Shown in pieces: positions 1 through 7,009 of a stretch of 15,386 nt of DNA. Positions within the stretch are counted from its first letter, which is position 1. Each line of letters starts with the position of its first letter. The notes under the pieces are model-generated. The model was not told the origin of the DNA. It ran no database searches and saw nothing but the letters and a program-made list of their open reading frames with translations. The stretch covers positions 1-15,386 of the forward strand of contig JBDNIO010000141.1 of assembly GCA_041688215.1 (NCBI GenBank), read 5' to 3'. The DNA comes from JBDNIO01 sp041688215. Its GTDB lineage: Bacteria; Pseudomonadota; Gammaproteobacteria; Nevskiales; Salinisphaeraceae. A program made the position numbers and the translations under genes.

Positions 1-1
1 G

Positions 2-109
2 GCCACTCAGGCCGCTTCCGTGCGCTGGAACCGGCCGATTAAAAACTGGAAAGCGGCCATGAATCGATTCCATATCGAGCATGGCGATAGACTACTGGCC
101 AATCAGTAG
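2..109 (+). mobile_element. C-terminal fragment of an IS256-family (mutator) transposase
   Basis: An open frame enters at base 2 and ends with TAG at 107-109, giving 35 residues. The core, RPIKNWKAAMNRFHIEHGDR, resembles the C-terminal signature of IS256-family DDE transposases, where a W-x-P-I-x-N-W-x-x-A-L-N-x-F segment precedes the last residues. The catalytic DDE residues would lie upstream, outside the window, so it cannot be said whether the element is intact. The stop sits about 10 nt before a TTACACA motif typical of the inner end of IS256-type terminal repeats. The family call rests on recall of the motif in a short fragment; the presence of some transposase tail is more certain than the exact family. 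Confidence 0.68.
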
Positions 110-119
110 GTAAATGCAG

Positions 120-145
120 TTACACAGTTAGCGTTACAGATTCTG
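120..145. repeat. Probable right terminal inverted repeat of the IS256-type element
   Basis: The sequence begins TTACACA and runs to about 145, just after the transposase stop. IS256-family elements usually carry an inverted repeat of about 25 bp whose inner end reads TTACACA or similar. The outer boundary is inferred independently from where similarity to the GFA protein family starts (about 146-150). The left repeat and the target-site duplication lie outside the window, so the boundary is unproven. Confidence 0.4.
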
Positions 146-457
146 CTATACCTGTATGAAGGCCCTGAACTTACATTTTTCTGTCATTGCTCGGATTGTC
201 AACGGACGACCGGCAGTCCCTTATCAGTGGAATTGATGATCGATGGTCAGTCTTTCCAGGTTGAGGGTTCTCTGGATTCGTATGTTGTTACCGGCGACTC
301 CGAAAAGCCCGTGAAGTGCTGGCACTCTGCCAAGTGCGCTTCGGGCATCTATCTTGAATGCGAAGCAGACCCCGGATACATATTCCTGAAGGTGGGAGGC
401 CTGGACGACGCGAGCTGGGTCACGCCGGAGATGCACATCTATACGGCAGCCTCTTAG
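146..457 (+). pseudogene. 5'-truncated GFA/CENP-V family zinc-binding protein remnant
   Basis: The frame continues without a stop from the transposase TAG through to TAG at 455-457. From about 149 it matches the GFA (glutathione-dependent formaldehyde-activating/CENP-V) fold family: a CHCSDCQRTTGSP block, a VTGDSEKPV block, and a C-terminal FLKVGGLDDASWVTPEMHIY block. The first zinc motif (GCHCG, near the normal N-terminus) is absent, replaced by IS-end sequence. The third zinc motif, normally C-x2-C, reads S-A-K-C, so one ligand is lost. No ATG start exists near the conserved region; an internal GTG at 227 would give only 76 residues without the second motif. The family includes proteins of uncertain catalytic role, so the lost function is not assignable. 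The most likely history is insertion of the neighbouring IS followed by decay. Confidence 0.7.
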
Positions 458-485
458 GCAAAACCAAGAATGATTTCCTGAGGTC

Positions 486-514
486 TTGCATTCGTAATTG
501 GGCTTGCATAAGAT
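486..514 (+). promoter_or_regulatory. Predicted sigma70 promoter of the tetR-efflux operon
   Basis: A -35 box TTGCAT (486-491) and a -10 box TAAGAT (509-514) are separated by exactly 17 bp. Each matches the consensus at 4 or 5 of 6 positions. Transcription would start near 521, about 26 nt before the GTG start of tetR. It lies in the only sizeable non-coding gap before a block of four tightly spaced genes, so it probably drives all of them. Confidence 0.6.
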
Positions 515-521
515 ACCGGCT

Positions 522-537
522 GACCGATCAATCAGTC
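522..537. promoter_or_regulatory. Predicted TetR operator overlapping the transcription start
   Basis: GACCGAT (522-528) and ATCAGTC (531-537) form an inverted repeat with a 2-nt centre; six of seven positions pair. It covers about +1 to +17 relative to the predicted promoter and ends 9 nt before the tetR start. GACCGAT-like half-sites occur in operators of many TetR-family efflux repressors. The position suits repression by blocking initiation. Binding by this particular TetR is an inference from location and symmetry. Confidence 0.5.
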
Positions 538-546
538 TGGAATAGC

Positions 547-1146
547 GTGTTACGAGCCGAGCAAAACAGCTGCGCCGAGCAAATCAGGGAACAGGCTAAA
601 AAACTGTTTGCCGCGCGTGGCTTTGATGCGGTTTCAATCAGCGATATCGCCGACGCGGCCGAGTGTTCAAAATCCAATATCTTTCACCACTTCGGTAGTA
701 AGGAGGCGCTTTACTTCGACGTAATGCGCCAGGTCATGCAGCGCTCCACGGATCGAATTCGCCAGGTTATGGCAGATGATATCGATGCCCCCGCCCGACT
801 CGCGCAAACCGTAAAAGACCACTACGCCATGATTAGCGAAGACCCGGAACGCTCGCGTCTGATGATGCGCGAAGTGATGTTTTCGAGTCCGCAGCGCGGC
901 CGCGAACTAGCCGGCCAGGTATTTGGGGAACAGTTCAAAACCCTAACCGAACTCATGCGTAGTATGGGCGACGAAGCCGACGGCCGCGCAGAATTCACTG
1001 CATTCATGCTGATTGCTGCCAATGTGATGCACTTTCATTGCCACAATGTGTTGCAACATCTTCCCGGTGCGGAATTTGCCGACGACCTAGATGGCTATGC
1101 ACATATGGTGACGAACATACTCTTGCTTAACCTGGGCAAAAACTAG
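547..1146 (+). CDS. TetR/AcrR-family transcriptional regulator of the efflux operon
   Basis: This is a 199-residue protein, a usual TetR length. The N-terminal DNA-binding domain (about residues 10-56) contains the helix-turn-helix from V29 to F49, with the family-typical end NIFHHFGSKEAL. The C-terminal helical part should bind a ligand and dimerise; its specificity cannot be read from sequence. The frame stays open upstream to an ATG at 358, but that start would lie inside the GFA remnant and upstream of the predicted promoter. GTG at 547 is the first sensible start after the predicted transcription start and gives a normal N-terminus. The ribosome site in front of it is weak (TGGA). The stop is 2 nt before the outer-membrane channel gene, so it is co-transcribed with the pump it presumably represses. 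The start is moderately certain; the family is certain. Confidence 0.9.
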   Translation: MLRAEQNSCAEQIREQAKKLFAARGFDAVSISDIADAAECSKSNIFHHFGSKEALYFDVMRQVMQRSTDRIRQVMADDIDAPARLAQTVKDHYAMISEDPERSRLMMREVMFSSPQRGRELAGQVFGEQFKTLTELMRSMGDEADGRAEFTAFMLIAANVMHFHCHNVLQHLPGAEFADDLDGYAHMVTNILLLNLGKN

Positions 1147-1148
1147 CC

Positions 1149-2657
1149 ATGCGCTTGACCCTGAAACACAGATTTCGCACCCCGGCCAACTGCGCGTTAG
1201 TTATTTGCATGCTGCTTTCTGGTTTTGCGGTCCACGCAGAAAAAAGCGATCTGCAGAAAATACAGACGGTTAATGAACGCTGGTTAAGCACAGAGCCCAC
1301 CACGCCTGCCGACGCCAACAATTTTGTGCGCGCTCTTGTAGAAGCCCGGCGCCACGACGCCGCTTATGCTGGGGCACGTGCCGCCCTGGATGCCGGTCGC
1401 GAAGCCTGGCCGCAGGCGCGCGCTTCGATATTGCCGTCGGTGCAGGCGGAAATCACGATTGCGGAAATTGAGCGGGATGTAGAAGAAACGCCCTTTTCCA
1501 ATGCGCCAGGTGGCGCTGGCGGCGGGGCCGGCGGCCCGCCGAGTGCGCCGTTCAGCGATGGCTTCACCAACGAGGAGTACCGTATCGAACTGCGCCAGAC
1601 GTTGTTCGATTACGGCGTACCCGCGCGCTTACGCCAAGGTGAAACCCGGGTAACCAAGGCGGAACTGGAATTCGCGATTGCGCGCAAGACCCTGATTTCC
1701 AGACTGGCCAATGCCTACCTAAACTTTCTTGTGGCCGGTGAGCAATTAGACCTGGCGGTCTCTGAAAAAACCGCGGTCGCAGAAGATCTGGAGCTGGCAC
1801 AGGCGCGTTATGAGGTCGGCGAAACCGGGGTGACCGGTTACCGCGAAGCGCAGTCTGCGTATGACCTGGCCAACGCGCGACTGGTGGATGCGCGTACCGG
1901 GCTGGAAGATGCGCGCGAGGCCTTGTTTGAAGTCACGCGGGTGTCCTACCCACAACTACCGGGTTTGCGCGAAAAAGTTGAATTGCAACTGCCCGAACCG
2001 GCCGGGGCCGATGCCTGGGTGAAGATAGCGCTGGATTTCAACGGCGAATATCTGAAAGCGCAACAGGATGTAAAAATTGCCGCCGATGAAATCAAGAATA
2101 AGCGGGGTGGGCAACTGCCGCAGCTTGATCTGGTGGCGGCTTACTCCGAACTGGACAACACCGAGTTTGTTTTTGGCAGCGCCAGTCAGGATGCAAGTAT
2201 CGGCCTGGAAGCCACCTGGAACCTGTTCTCGGGCGGTCGCGTTTTCTCCGAAGTACGTGAAGCCGAAGCCCGGTATGTGGAGAGCAAGGCCCAGCAGCTT
2301 AATCTGCAACGGCAAGTCACCACCCGCATCCGCGGCACCTACCGCGCTATTGTGCAGGCCATCGAGCGGATCAAGGCGCAAGAGCAGGTTATTGTCTCGG
2401 CTAGGTCCGCACTGGAAGCGACCAATGCCGGTTTCGAGTTTGGGGAGCGGACTCAGGCGGACGTGCTGACTGCCCGTAATACGCTTTTTCAGGCCCGTGT
2501 GGACTATACCAACGCGCGCTACAACTATCTTATAGAACTGCTGGATTTGCGGTTCGTGGCCGGAATTTTATCGCAGGAAGACATCCAGCGCGTTGGCATG
2601 CTGCTGGGTGGTGATCCGGTTCCGTCCGCCGTAAACCGTATTCAAGCCCAGGAGTAA
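1149..2657 (+). CDS. TolC-family outer-membrane efflux channel
   Basis: A 502-residue outer-membrane factor, a normal size. Residues 1-30 form a signal peptide: a basic start, a hydrophobic stretch ALVICMLLSGFAV, and a probable cut after AVHA. Two OEP-type repeats follow, each rich in long amphipathic helices (AxxxARLVDARTGLEDAREA-like in the first half, a similar block near residues 370-470), as expected for the trimeric alpha-barrel plus beta-barrel channel. There is no lipobox cysteine at the cleavage site, so it is TolC-like rather than an OprM-type lipoprotein. A glycine/proline-rich stretch at residues 118-134 lies just before the first predicted beta strands and may be a surface loop. 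It should form the exit duct for the adaptor and RND pump encoded directly downstream. The following gene starts 3 nt after its stop, with the AGGAG ribosome site overlapping the end of this gene. Confidence 0.93.
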   Translation: MRLTLKHRFRTPANCALVICMLLSGFAVHAEKSDLQKIQTVNERWLSTEPTTPADANNFVRALVEARRHDAAYAGARAALDAGREAWPQARASILPSVQAEITIAEIERDVEETPFSNAPGGAGGGAGGPPSAPFSDGFTNEEYRIELRQTLFDYGVPARLRQGETRVTKAELEFAIARKTLISRLANAYLNFLVAGEQLDLAVSEKTAVAEDLELAQARYEVGETGVTGYREAQSAYDLANARLVDARTGLEDAREALFEVTRVSYPQLPGLREKVELQLPEPAGADAWVKIALDFNGEYLKAQQDVKIAADEIKNKRGGQLPQLDLVAAYSELDNTEFVFGSASQDASIGLEATWNLFSGGRVFSEVREAEARYVESKAQQLNLQRQVTTRIRGTYRAIVQAIERIKAQEQVIVSARSALEATNAGFEFGERTQADVLTARNTLFQARVDYTNARYNYLIELLDLRFVAGILSQEDIQRVGMLLGGDPVPSAVNRIQAQE

Positions 2658-2660
2658 GCC

Positions 2661-3818
2661 ATGCGTAAACGCATGATAATAATGATTATTGCCTTGATCG
2701 TCGTATTCGGCGGCATTTTCGGCTGGAAGGCGTTCGTAAATTTCCAGATCGATAAATTCCTGGCCAACCGTAAGGCCCCGCCGGTGACCGTAGCAACCGC
2801 GCAGGTCGAAAAAGATAGCTGGACGCCGAGCCTCACAAGCACCGGTAGTCTGCACGCCATACAAGGTGTGGATGTGACCACTGAAGTGCCTGGCACGGTG
2901 GCCAAAATTGCCTTTGAATCGGGCCAGCGAGTAAAGCAAGGCGACTTGCTTATTGCGCTGGATGCCAGCACCGAAAAAGCCGAACTTGAAGGCCTGCGCG
3001 CGCAAGGCGAACTGGCGCGGCAAACCCTGGAACGCAAACGCAACTTGCGTAAACGCGGCGTGGGCTCCCAGGCTGATCTGGACGAAGCCCAGGCCACCCG
3101 GCAGGAACGCGTGGCTACCGCCCGCGCCAAGCAGGCGGTGATCGATAAAAAGACGATTAGCGCGCCGTTTGCCGGCACGGTGGGCCTGCGGCTGGTCGAC
3201 CAGGGCCAATACCTGGCGCCCGGCACGCCGATTGTTACCCTGCAAGCGCTGGACCCGATTTATCTGGATTTTTCCCTGCCACAACAGCAGTTGCATCAGG
3301 TGCGCGAGGGTCAGACCGTGCGTTTGAAGCTGCAAGGCCAGCAGGATGAGGTGGTGGAAGGAGCGATTATCGCCATCAGCCCCAAGGTGGAAGCCGCGAC
3401 CCGTAGCTTCAGCGTGCGCGCGCAAATCGACAATGCCGACCGTCGTTTGCGGCCCGGGATGTTTGGTCAGGTGAAAGTGGTTCTGGAGCAATCGCGCGAG
3501 GTGCTTACGGTGCCGCAAACCGCCATCTCCTATAACCCTTACGGCGATACGGTATTCAGGGTAGAACACGAACCCGAGGACCGGGAAAATTCGAACGAAC
3601 AAGACGAGTCGTCCGAGGCAAAACCTGTTGCCCGGCGGGTAAATGTGCGTCTGGGTGAAACCCGCGGTGACCTGGTGCAGGTATTAAGCGGTATCGAGGC
3701 CGGCGATGAAGTAGTTGTGGCCGGCCAATTGAAGTTGCGTGGCGGTGACAAACTGATTATTGATAATGATGTAATGCCGCAAAGCAAACGTGATCCCGAG
3801 CCGATTGAAAATTACTAA
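2661..3818 (+). CDS. RND efflux periplasmic adaptor (membrane fusion protein, HlyD/AcrA type)
   Basis: This 385-residue protein links the inner-membrane pump to the outer-membrane channel. Residues 5-22 are a hydrophobic N-terminal anchor without a lipobox, so it is probably held by an uncleaved membrane helix. The split lipoyl/barrel-sandwich domain is visible at about 65-100 (VPGTVAKIAFESGQRVKQGD) and about 165-190 (ISAPFAGTVGLRLVDQGQYL), flanking a short coiled-coil hairpin of about 55 residues. A beta-barrel domain (about 200-290) and a membrane-proximal domain follow. The membrane-proximal part holds a strongly acidic, low-complexity insert at residues 302-322. The ATG at 2661 has AGGAG 6 nt upstream. 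It is the second structural gene of a channel-adaptor-pump operon. Substrate cannot be inferred. Confidence 0.93.
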   Translation: MRKRMIIMIIALIVVFGGIFGWKAFVNFQIDKFLANRKAPPVTVATAQVEKDSWTPSLTSTGSLHAIQGVDVTTEVPGTVAKIAFESGQRVKQGDLLIALDASTEKAELEGLRAQGELARQTLERKRNLRKRGVGSQADLDEAQATRQERVATARAKQAVIDKKTISAPFAGTVGLRLVDQGQYLAPGTPIVTLQALDPIYLDFSLPQQQLHQVREGQTVRLKLQGQQDEVVEGAIIAISPKVEAATRSFSVRAQIDNADRRLRPGMFGQVKVVLEQSREVLTVPQTAISYNPYGDTVFRVEHEPEDRENSNEQDESSEAKPVARRVNVRLGETRGDLVQVLSGIEAGDEVVVAGQLKLRGGDKLIIDNDVMPQSKRDPEPIENY

Positions 3819-3821
3819 CCC

Positions 3822-6800
3822 ATGAAGTTCACCGACATATTCGTACAGCGTCCGGTGTTGGCATCGGTGGTCAGCCTGATCATTCTGCTGGTGGGTTTTC
3901 GTGCCTATAATTCGCTTAATGTGCGCCAGTTTCCGCAGTCCGACAAAGCGGTTGTTACGGTACAGACGGTATACGTAGGCGCCGACGCAGAACTGGTCAA
4001 GGGCTTTGTGACCACGCCGCTGGAGCGCGAAATTGCCAGTGCCGACGGCATTGACTACATGAGTTCGTCCAGCGTGCAGGGCGTATCGATTATACGGGTT
4101 CACCTGACCCTGAATTACCCGCCCAACGAGGCCTTGGCGCAGATTTCCGCCAAGGTGGACAAAGTGCGATCCGACCTGCCGCAAGCCGCGGAAGAGCCCA
4201 GTATTGAAGTTACCATCGGCGACGCCAATCCCACCGCGTGGATGAGCTTCGTCAGCGATACGATGGAAAACAACGAGATCACCGATTACCTGAATCGCGT
4301 TGTCGTCCCGGCTCTCGCGACTATCCCCGGGGTGCAGAATGCGGAGATTGTCGGTGGCCGGCGGTTTGCCATGCGCGTGTGGCTGGAACCAGACAAACTG
4401 GCCGCCTACGGGCTGACGCCGTCAGACGTAAGTACACGTTTGCAGAGTAATAACTTTCTCTCGGCCGTGGGTAGTTCCAAGGGCGACATGGTCGCCATCA
4501 ATCTGACCGCGTCCACCGACCTGCACGACAAATTGCAGTTCGAAAACATGGTGGTTAAAGAAAGCAACGGTGAACAAGTGCTGTTGAGCGATTTGGGCAC
4601 GGTCGTGCTGGGCGCTGAAAGCTACGATACCGCCGCAAATTTTGCCGGAGAGCAGGGCCCGTTTATCGGCCTGTTCGTATTGCCGACCGCGAACGAACTT
4701 ACCGTCATCGAAATGCTGCGCGAGAAATTCCCCAGCTTGAAGGTCGATTTTCCGGAAGCGCTGGACGGCGCCATCGTGTTCGATGCTACCGATTATATTG
4801 ATGAAGCGATATATCAGGTGATCTTCACCCTGGCCATTACCCTGGCGATCGTAACTTTCGTAATTTTCATGTTCCTGGGCTCGCTGCGCACGGTCGCGAT
4901 TCCGGTAATTGCCATGCCGCTGTCGCTGGTGGGCGTGGGCATCGTCATGCTGCTTCTGGGTTTTTCCATTAATTTGCTGACGTTGCTCGCGCTGGTATTG
5001 GCGATAGGGCTGGTGGTGGATGACGCTATCGTGATGGTGGAAAATATTCATAGGCATGTCGAGGAGGGCATGACGCCATACAACGCCGCCATCAAGGGTG
5101 CGGGCGAGCTGGCCATGCCGATTGTTGCCATGTCATTAACCCTGATCGTGGTATTTCTGCCCTTGGGCTTTACCGGCGGGTTGACCGGGAGCCTGTTTTC
5201 GGAATTTGCGTTTACCCTGGCCGGGGCGGTGTTCATATCCGGCGTGGTGGCGTTAACGCTGTCTCCCATGTTGTGCTCCAAGTTGCTGAAATCGGAGTCC
5301 GGCAACACTGGTTTCGCGCATTGGCTGGATGAACGCTTTGATAATCTGCAAAGCTTTTACCGGCGCCGGCTACACGGCGCACTGGAAACGCGGCCGGTGA
5401 TTTACCTGTTCGCTGTCGTGGTGCTGGGTTCCTGCTATTTTCTGTTTACCTCGGCGCAGACTGAACTCGCGCCGGTAGAAGACCAGGGCATTATCTTTAC
5501 GTTCTCTACCGCGGCGCCGTACGCAACTCTGCCGCACACCCAGCTATACACTAAACAGGTCGAAAAGGCCTACCGCAGTTTTGACGAAACCAAGGATTAT
5601 TTCATGGTGCATGGACTGGGCGGTGGCGGTACGCCCGCGGGCACCAATACCGCAATCTCGGGGCTGAAGCTTTACCCCTGGAGCAAGCGCGAGCGCACCC
5701 AGATGGATATAAAGCCTGAGTTGCAGAAAAAGCTGGATTCAATTGCCGGGCTGAAGGCCGTGGCGTTTGAGAGTCCGCCGTTGCCTGGTAGCGGTGGGGG
5801 TTTGCCGGTGCAGTTTGTGATCGGCACGACACAGGAAGCCCCGCAACTTTATGGTGTGGCACAGGAGATGCTCAAAGCGGCACAGGACTCGGGTTTATTC
5901 GTTTATACCGAACTCGACCTCAATTATGACCGTCCGCAATTTCGCATAGACATTGATCGTGACAAGGCCGCGGCACTCGGTGTAACCATGCAGCAACTCG
6001 GCGCGGATCTGGGCACAATGCTTGGCGGTAATTTCGTGAACCGTTTCTCGATCCAGGGGCGCAGTTACAAGGTTATCCCGCAGGTGGTGCGCGCTGAGCG
6101 TTACAACCCCGACCTGCTCAATAACTACTATACGCGCAGCGAGTCCGGCGAACTGGTGCCCATGTCTACGCTGGTTAGTCTTGAGCCGGATGTTCAACCG
6201 CGCCAACTCAAGCGTTTTCAGCAGTTGAATGCGGCTACGGTGGCGGGTGTGCCCGCACCCGGCGTAACCATTGGTCAGGCCCTGCAATTTCTCAAGGACA
6301 AATCGACCGAGGTTTTTCCCGCCGGCTATCAGGCCGATTACGCGGCGCAATCACGCCAGTTTATTCAAGAAGGCAGCAGCCTGGTCCTGACTTTCTTTTT
6401 CGCCATTATCATTATTTATCTGGTGCTGGCGGCACAGTTTGAATCCTTCCGGGATCCGCTGATTATCCTCATTACCGTGCCCATGTCGATTGCTGGTGCG
6501 CTGGTATTTCTTACCCTCGGCCTGGCCACGGTCAACATTTATACCCAGGTGGGGTTAATTACCCTGATCGGCCTGATTGCCAAGCACGGCATTCTGATTG
6601 TGGAATTCGCCAATCAGCTGCAGCGCACTGAAGGCCTTAGCAAGCGCGAAGCCATCGAAAAAGCTGCCGGCCTGCGTCTGCGCCCGATCCTGATGACCAC
6701 CGCCTCGACCGTATTCGGCGTAGTGCCGCTAATTATTGCCACCGGCGCCGGCGCCGAGTCGCGTTATGCCATGGGTCTGGTGATCGCCACCGGCATGAGT

Positions 6801-6926
6801 TTCGGCACCCTGTTCACGCTGTTTGTGGTGCCGGCCATGTATATGTTGCTAGGCGAGGATCATCAACACGACGAACTGGCGCCTGAATCTAGCCCGCGCA
6901 GCAACGAGCCGCATCACGCCGTGTGA
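3822..6926 (+). CDS. RND multidrug efflux permease (HAE1 family)
   Basis: This 1034-residue inner-membrane transporter is full length for the HAE1 family (AcrB/MexB-like) and exports hydrophobic or amphiphilic compounds using the proton gradient. It starts with the typical FxxRPVLA segment and TM1 (about 11-29). A large periplasmic loop, TM2-6 (about 330-490), TM7 (about 527-544), a second loop and TM8-12 (from about 853) follow. The proton-relay residues are present: D400 and D401 in GLVVDDAIVMVEN (TM4) and K921 in IAKHGILIVEFAN (TM10). It lies 3 nt after the adaptor gene and completes the tripartite set. The C-terminal tail after TM12 is polar and histidine-containing (GEDHQHDE... to HHAV). 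The order channel-adaptor-pump differs from the common adaptor-pump-channel order. The exact drug profile is unknown. Confidence 0.96.
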   Translation: MKFTDIFVQRPVLASVVSLIILLVGFRAYNSLNVRQFPQSDKAVVTVQTVYVGADAELVKGFVTTPLEREIASADGIDYMSSSSVQGVSIIRVHLTLNYPPNEALAQISAKVDKVRSDLPQAAEEPSIEVTIGDANPTAWMSFVSDTMENNEITDYLNRVVVPALATIPGVQNAEIVGGRRFAMRVWLEPDKLAAYGLTPSDVSTRLQSNNFLSAVGSSKGDMVAINLTASTDLHDKLQFENMVVKESNGEQVLLSDLGTVVLGAESYDTAANFAGEQGPFIGLFVLPTANELTVIEMLREKFPSLKVDFPEALDGAIVFDATDYIDEAIYQVIFTLAITLAIVTFVIFMFLGSLRTVAIPVIAMPLSLVGVGIVMLLLGFSINLLTLLALVLAIGLVVDDAIVMVENIHRHVEEGMTPYNAAIKGAGELAMPIVAMSLTLIVVFLPLGFTGGLTGSLFSEFAFTLAGAVFISGVVALTLSPMLCSKLLKSESGNTGFAHWLDERFDNLQSFYRRRLHGALETRPVIYLFAVVVLGSCYFLFTSAQTELAPVEDQGIIFTFSTAAPYATLPHTQLYTKQVEKAYRSFDETKDYFMVHGLGGGGTPAGTNTAISGLKLYPWSKRERTQMDIKPELQKKLDSIAGLKAVAFESPPLPGSGGGLPVQFVIGTTQEAPQLYGVAQEMLKAAQDSGLFVYTELDLNYDRPQFRIDIDRDKAAALGVTMQQLGADLGTMLGGNFVNRFSIQGRSYKVIPQVVRAERYNPDLLNNYYTRSESGELVPMSTLVSLEPDVQPRQLKRFQQLNAATVAGVPAPGVTIGQALQFLKDKSTEVFPAGYQADYAAQSRQFIQEGSSLVLTFFFAIIIIYLVLAAQFESFRDPLIILITVPMSIAGALVFLTLGLATVNIYTQVGLITLIGLIAKHGILIVEFANQLQRTEGLSKREAIEKAAGLRLRPILMTTASTVFGVVPLIIATGAGAESRYAMGLVIATGMSFGTLFTLFVVPAMYMLLGEDHQHDELAPESSPRSNEPHHAV

Positions 6927-6933
6927 TCCATGT

Positions 6934-6954
6934 GCGGCAAGCCTGGTTTGCCGC
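6934..6954 (+). terminator. Hairpin after the efflux operon, possible terminator
   Basis: GCGGCAA (6934-6940) and TTGCCGC (6948-6954) pair perfectly over 7 bp around a 7-nt loop, 8 nt after the RND stop codon. No run of T follows, so it is not a classic intrinsic terminator. It may stop transcription weakly or protect the 3' end of the efflux mRNA. The rest of the gap up to 7009 shows no convincing promoter, so read-through into the repair genes is possible. Confidence 0.35.
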
Positions 6955-7009
6955 GATAACTTGCCAGCGTTCCCTGAATTAAACTCGAAACAGGCGCAGT
7001 TTGTGTAGC

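Noticed and set aside
358..546. Long N-terminal extension of the TetR protein starting at ATG 358
   Set aside because: It would overlap the GFA remnant, precede the predicted promoter and add 63 residues without similarity to the family; GTG 547 gives a normal TetR N-terminus.
2568..3602. Large antisense open frame (344 residues) across the channel/adaptor genes
   Set aside because: It is a shadow of well-supported plus-strand genes, with low-complexity histidine- and arginine-rich translation and no recognisable domain.
4422..5057. Antisense frame rich in H, Q and R opposite the RND gene
   Set aside because: The composition is typical of the reverse complement of a membrane protein gene; no ribosome site or family similarity was seen.
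6955..7009. Dedicated promoter for the AddB-like gene (TTGCCA at 6961, TAAACT at 6980)
   Set aside because: The spacing between these boxes is about 13 bp, too short for sigma70, and no better pair was found.
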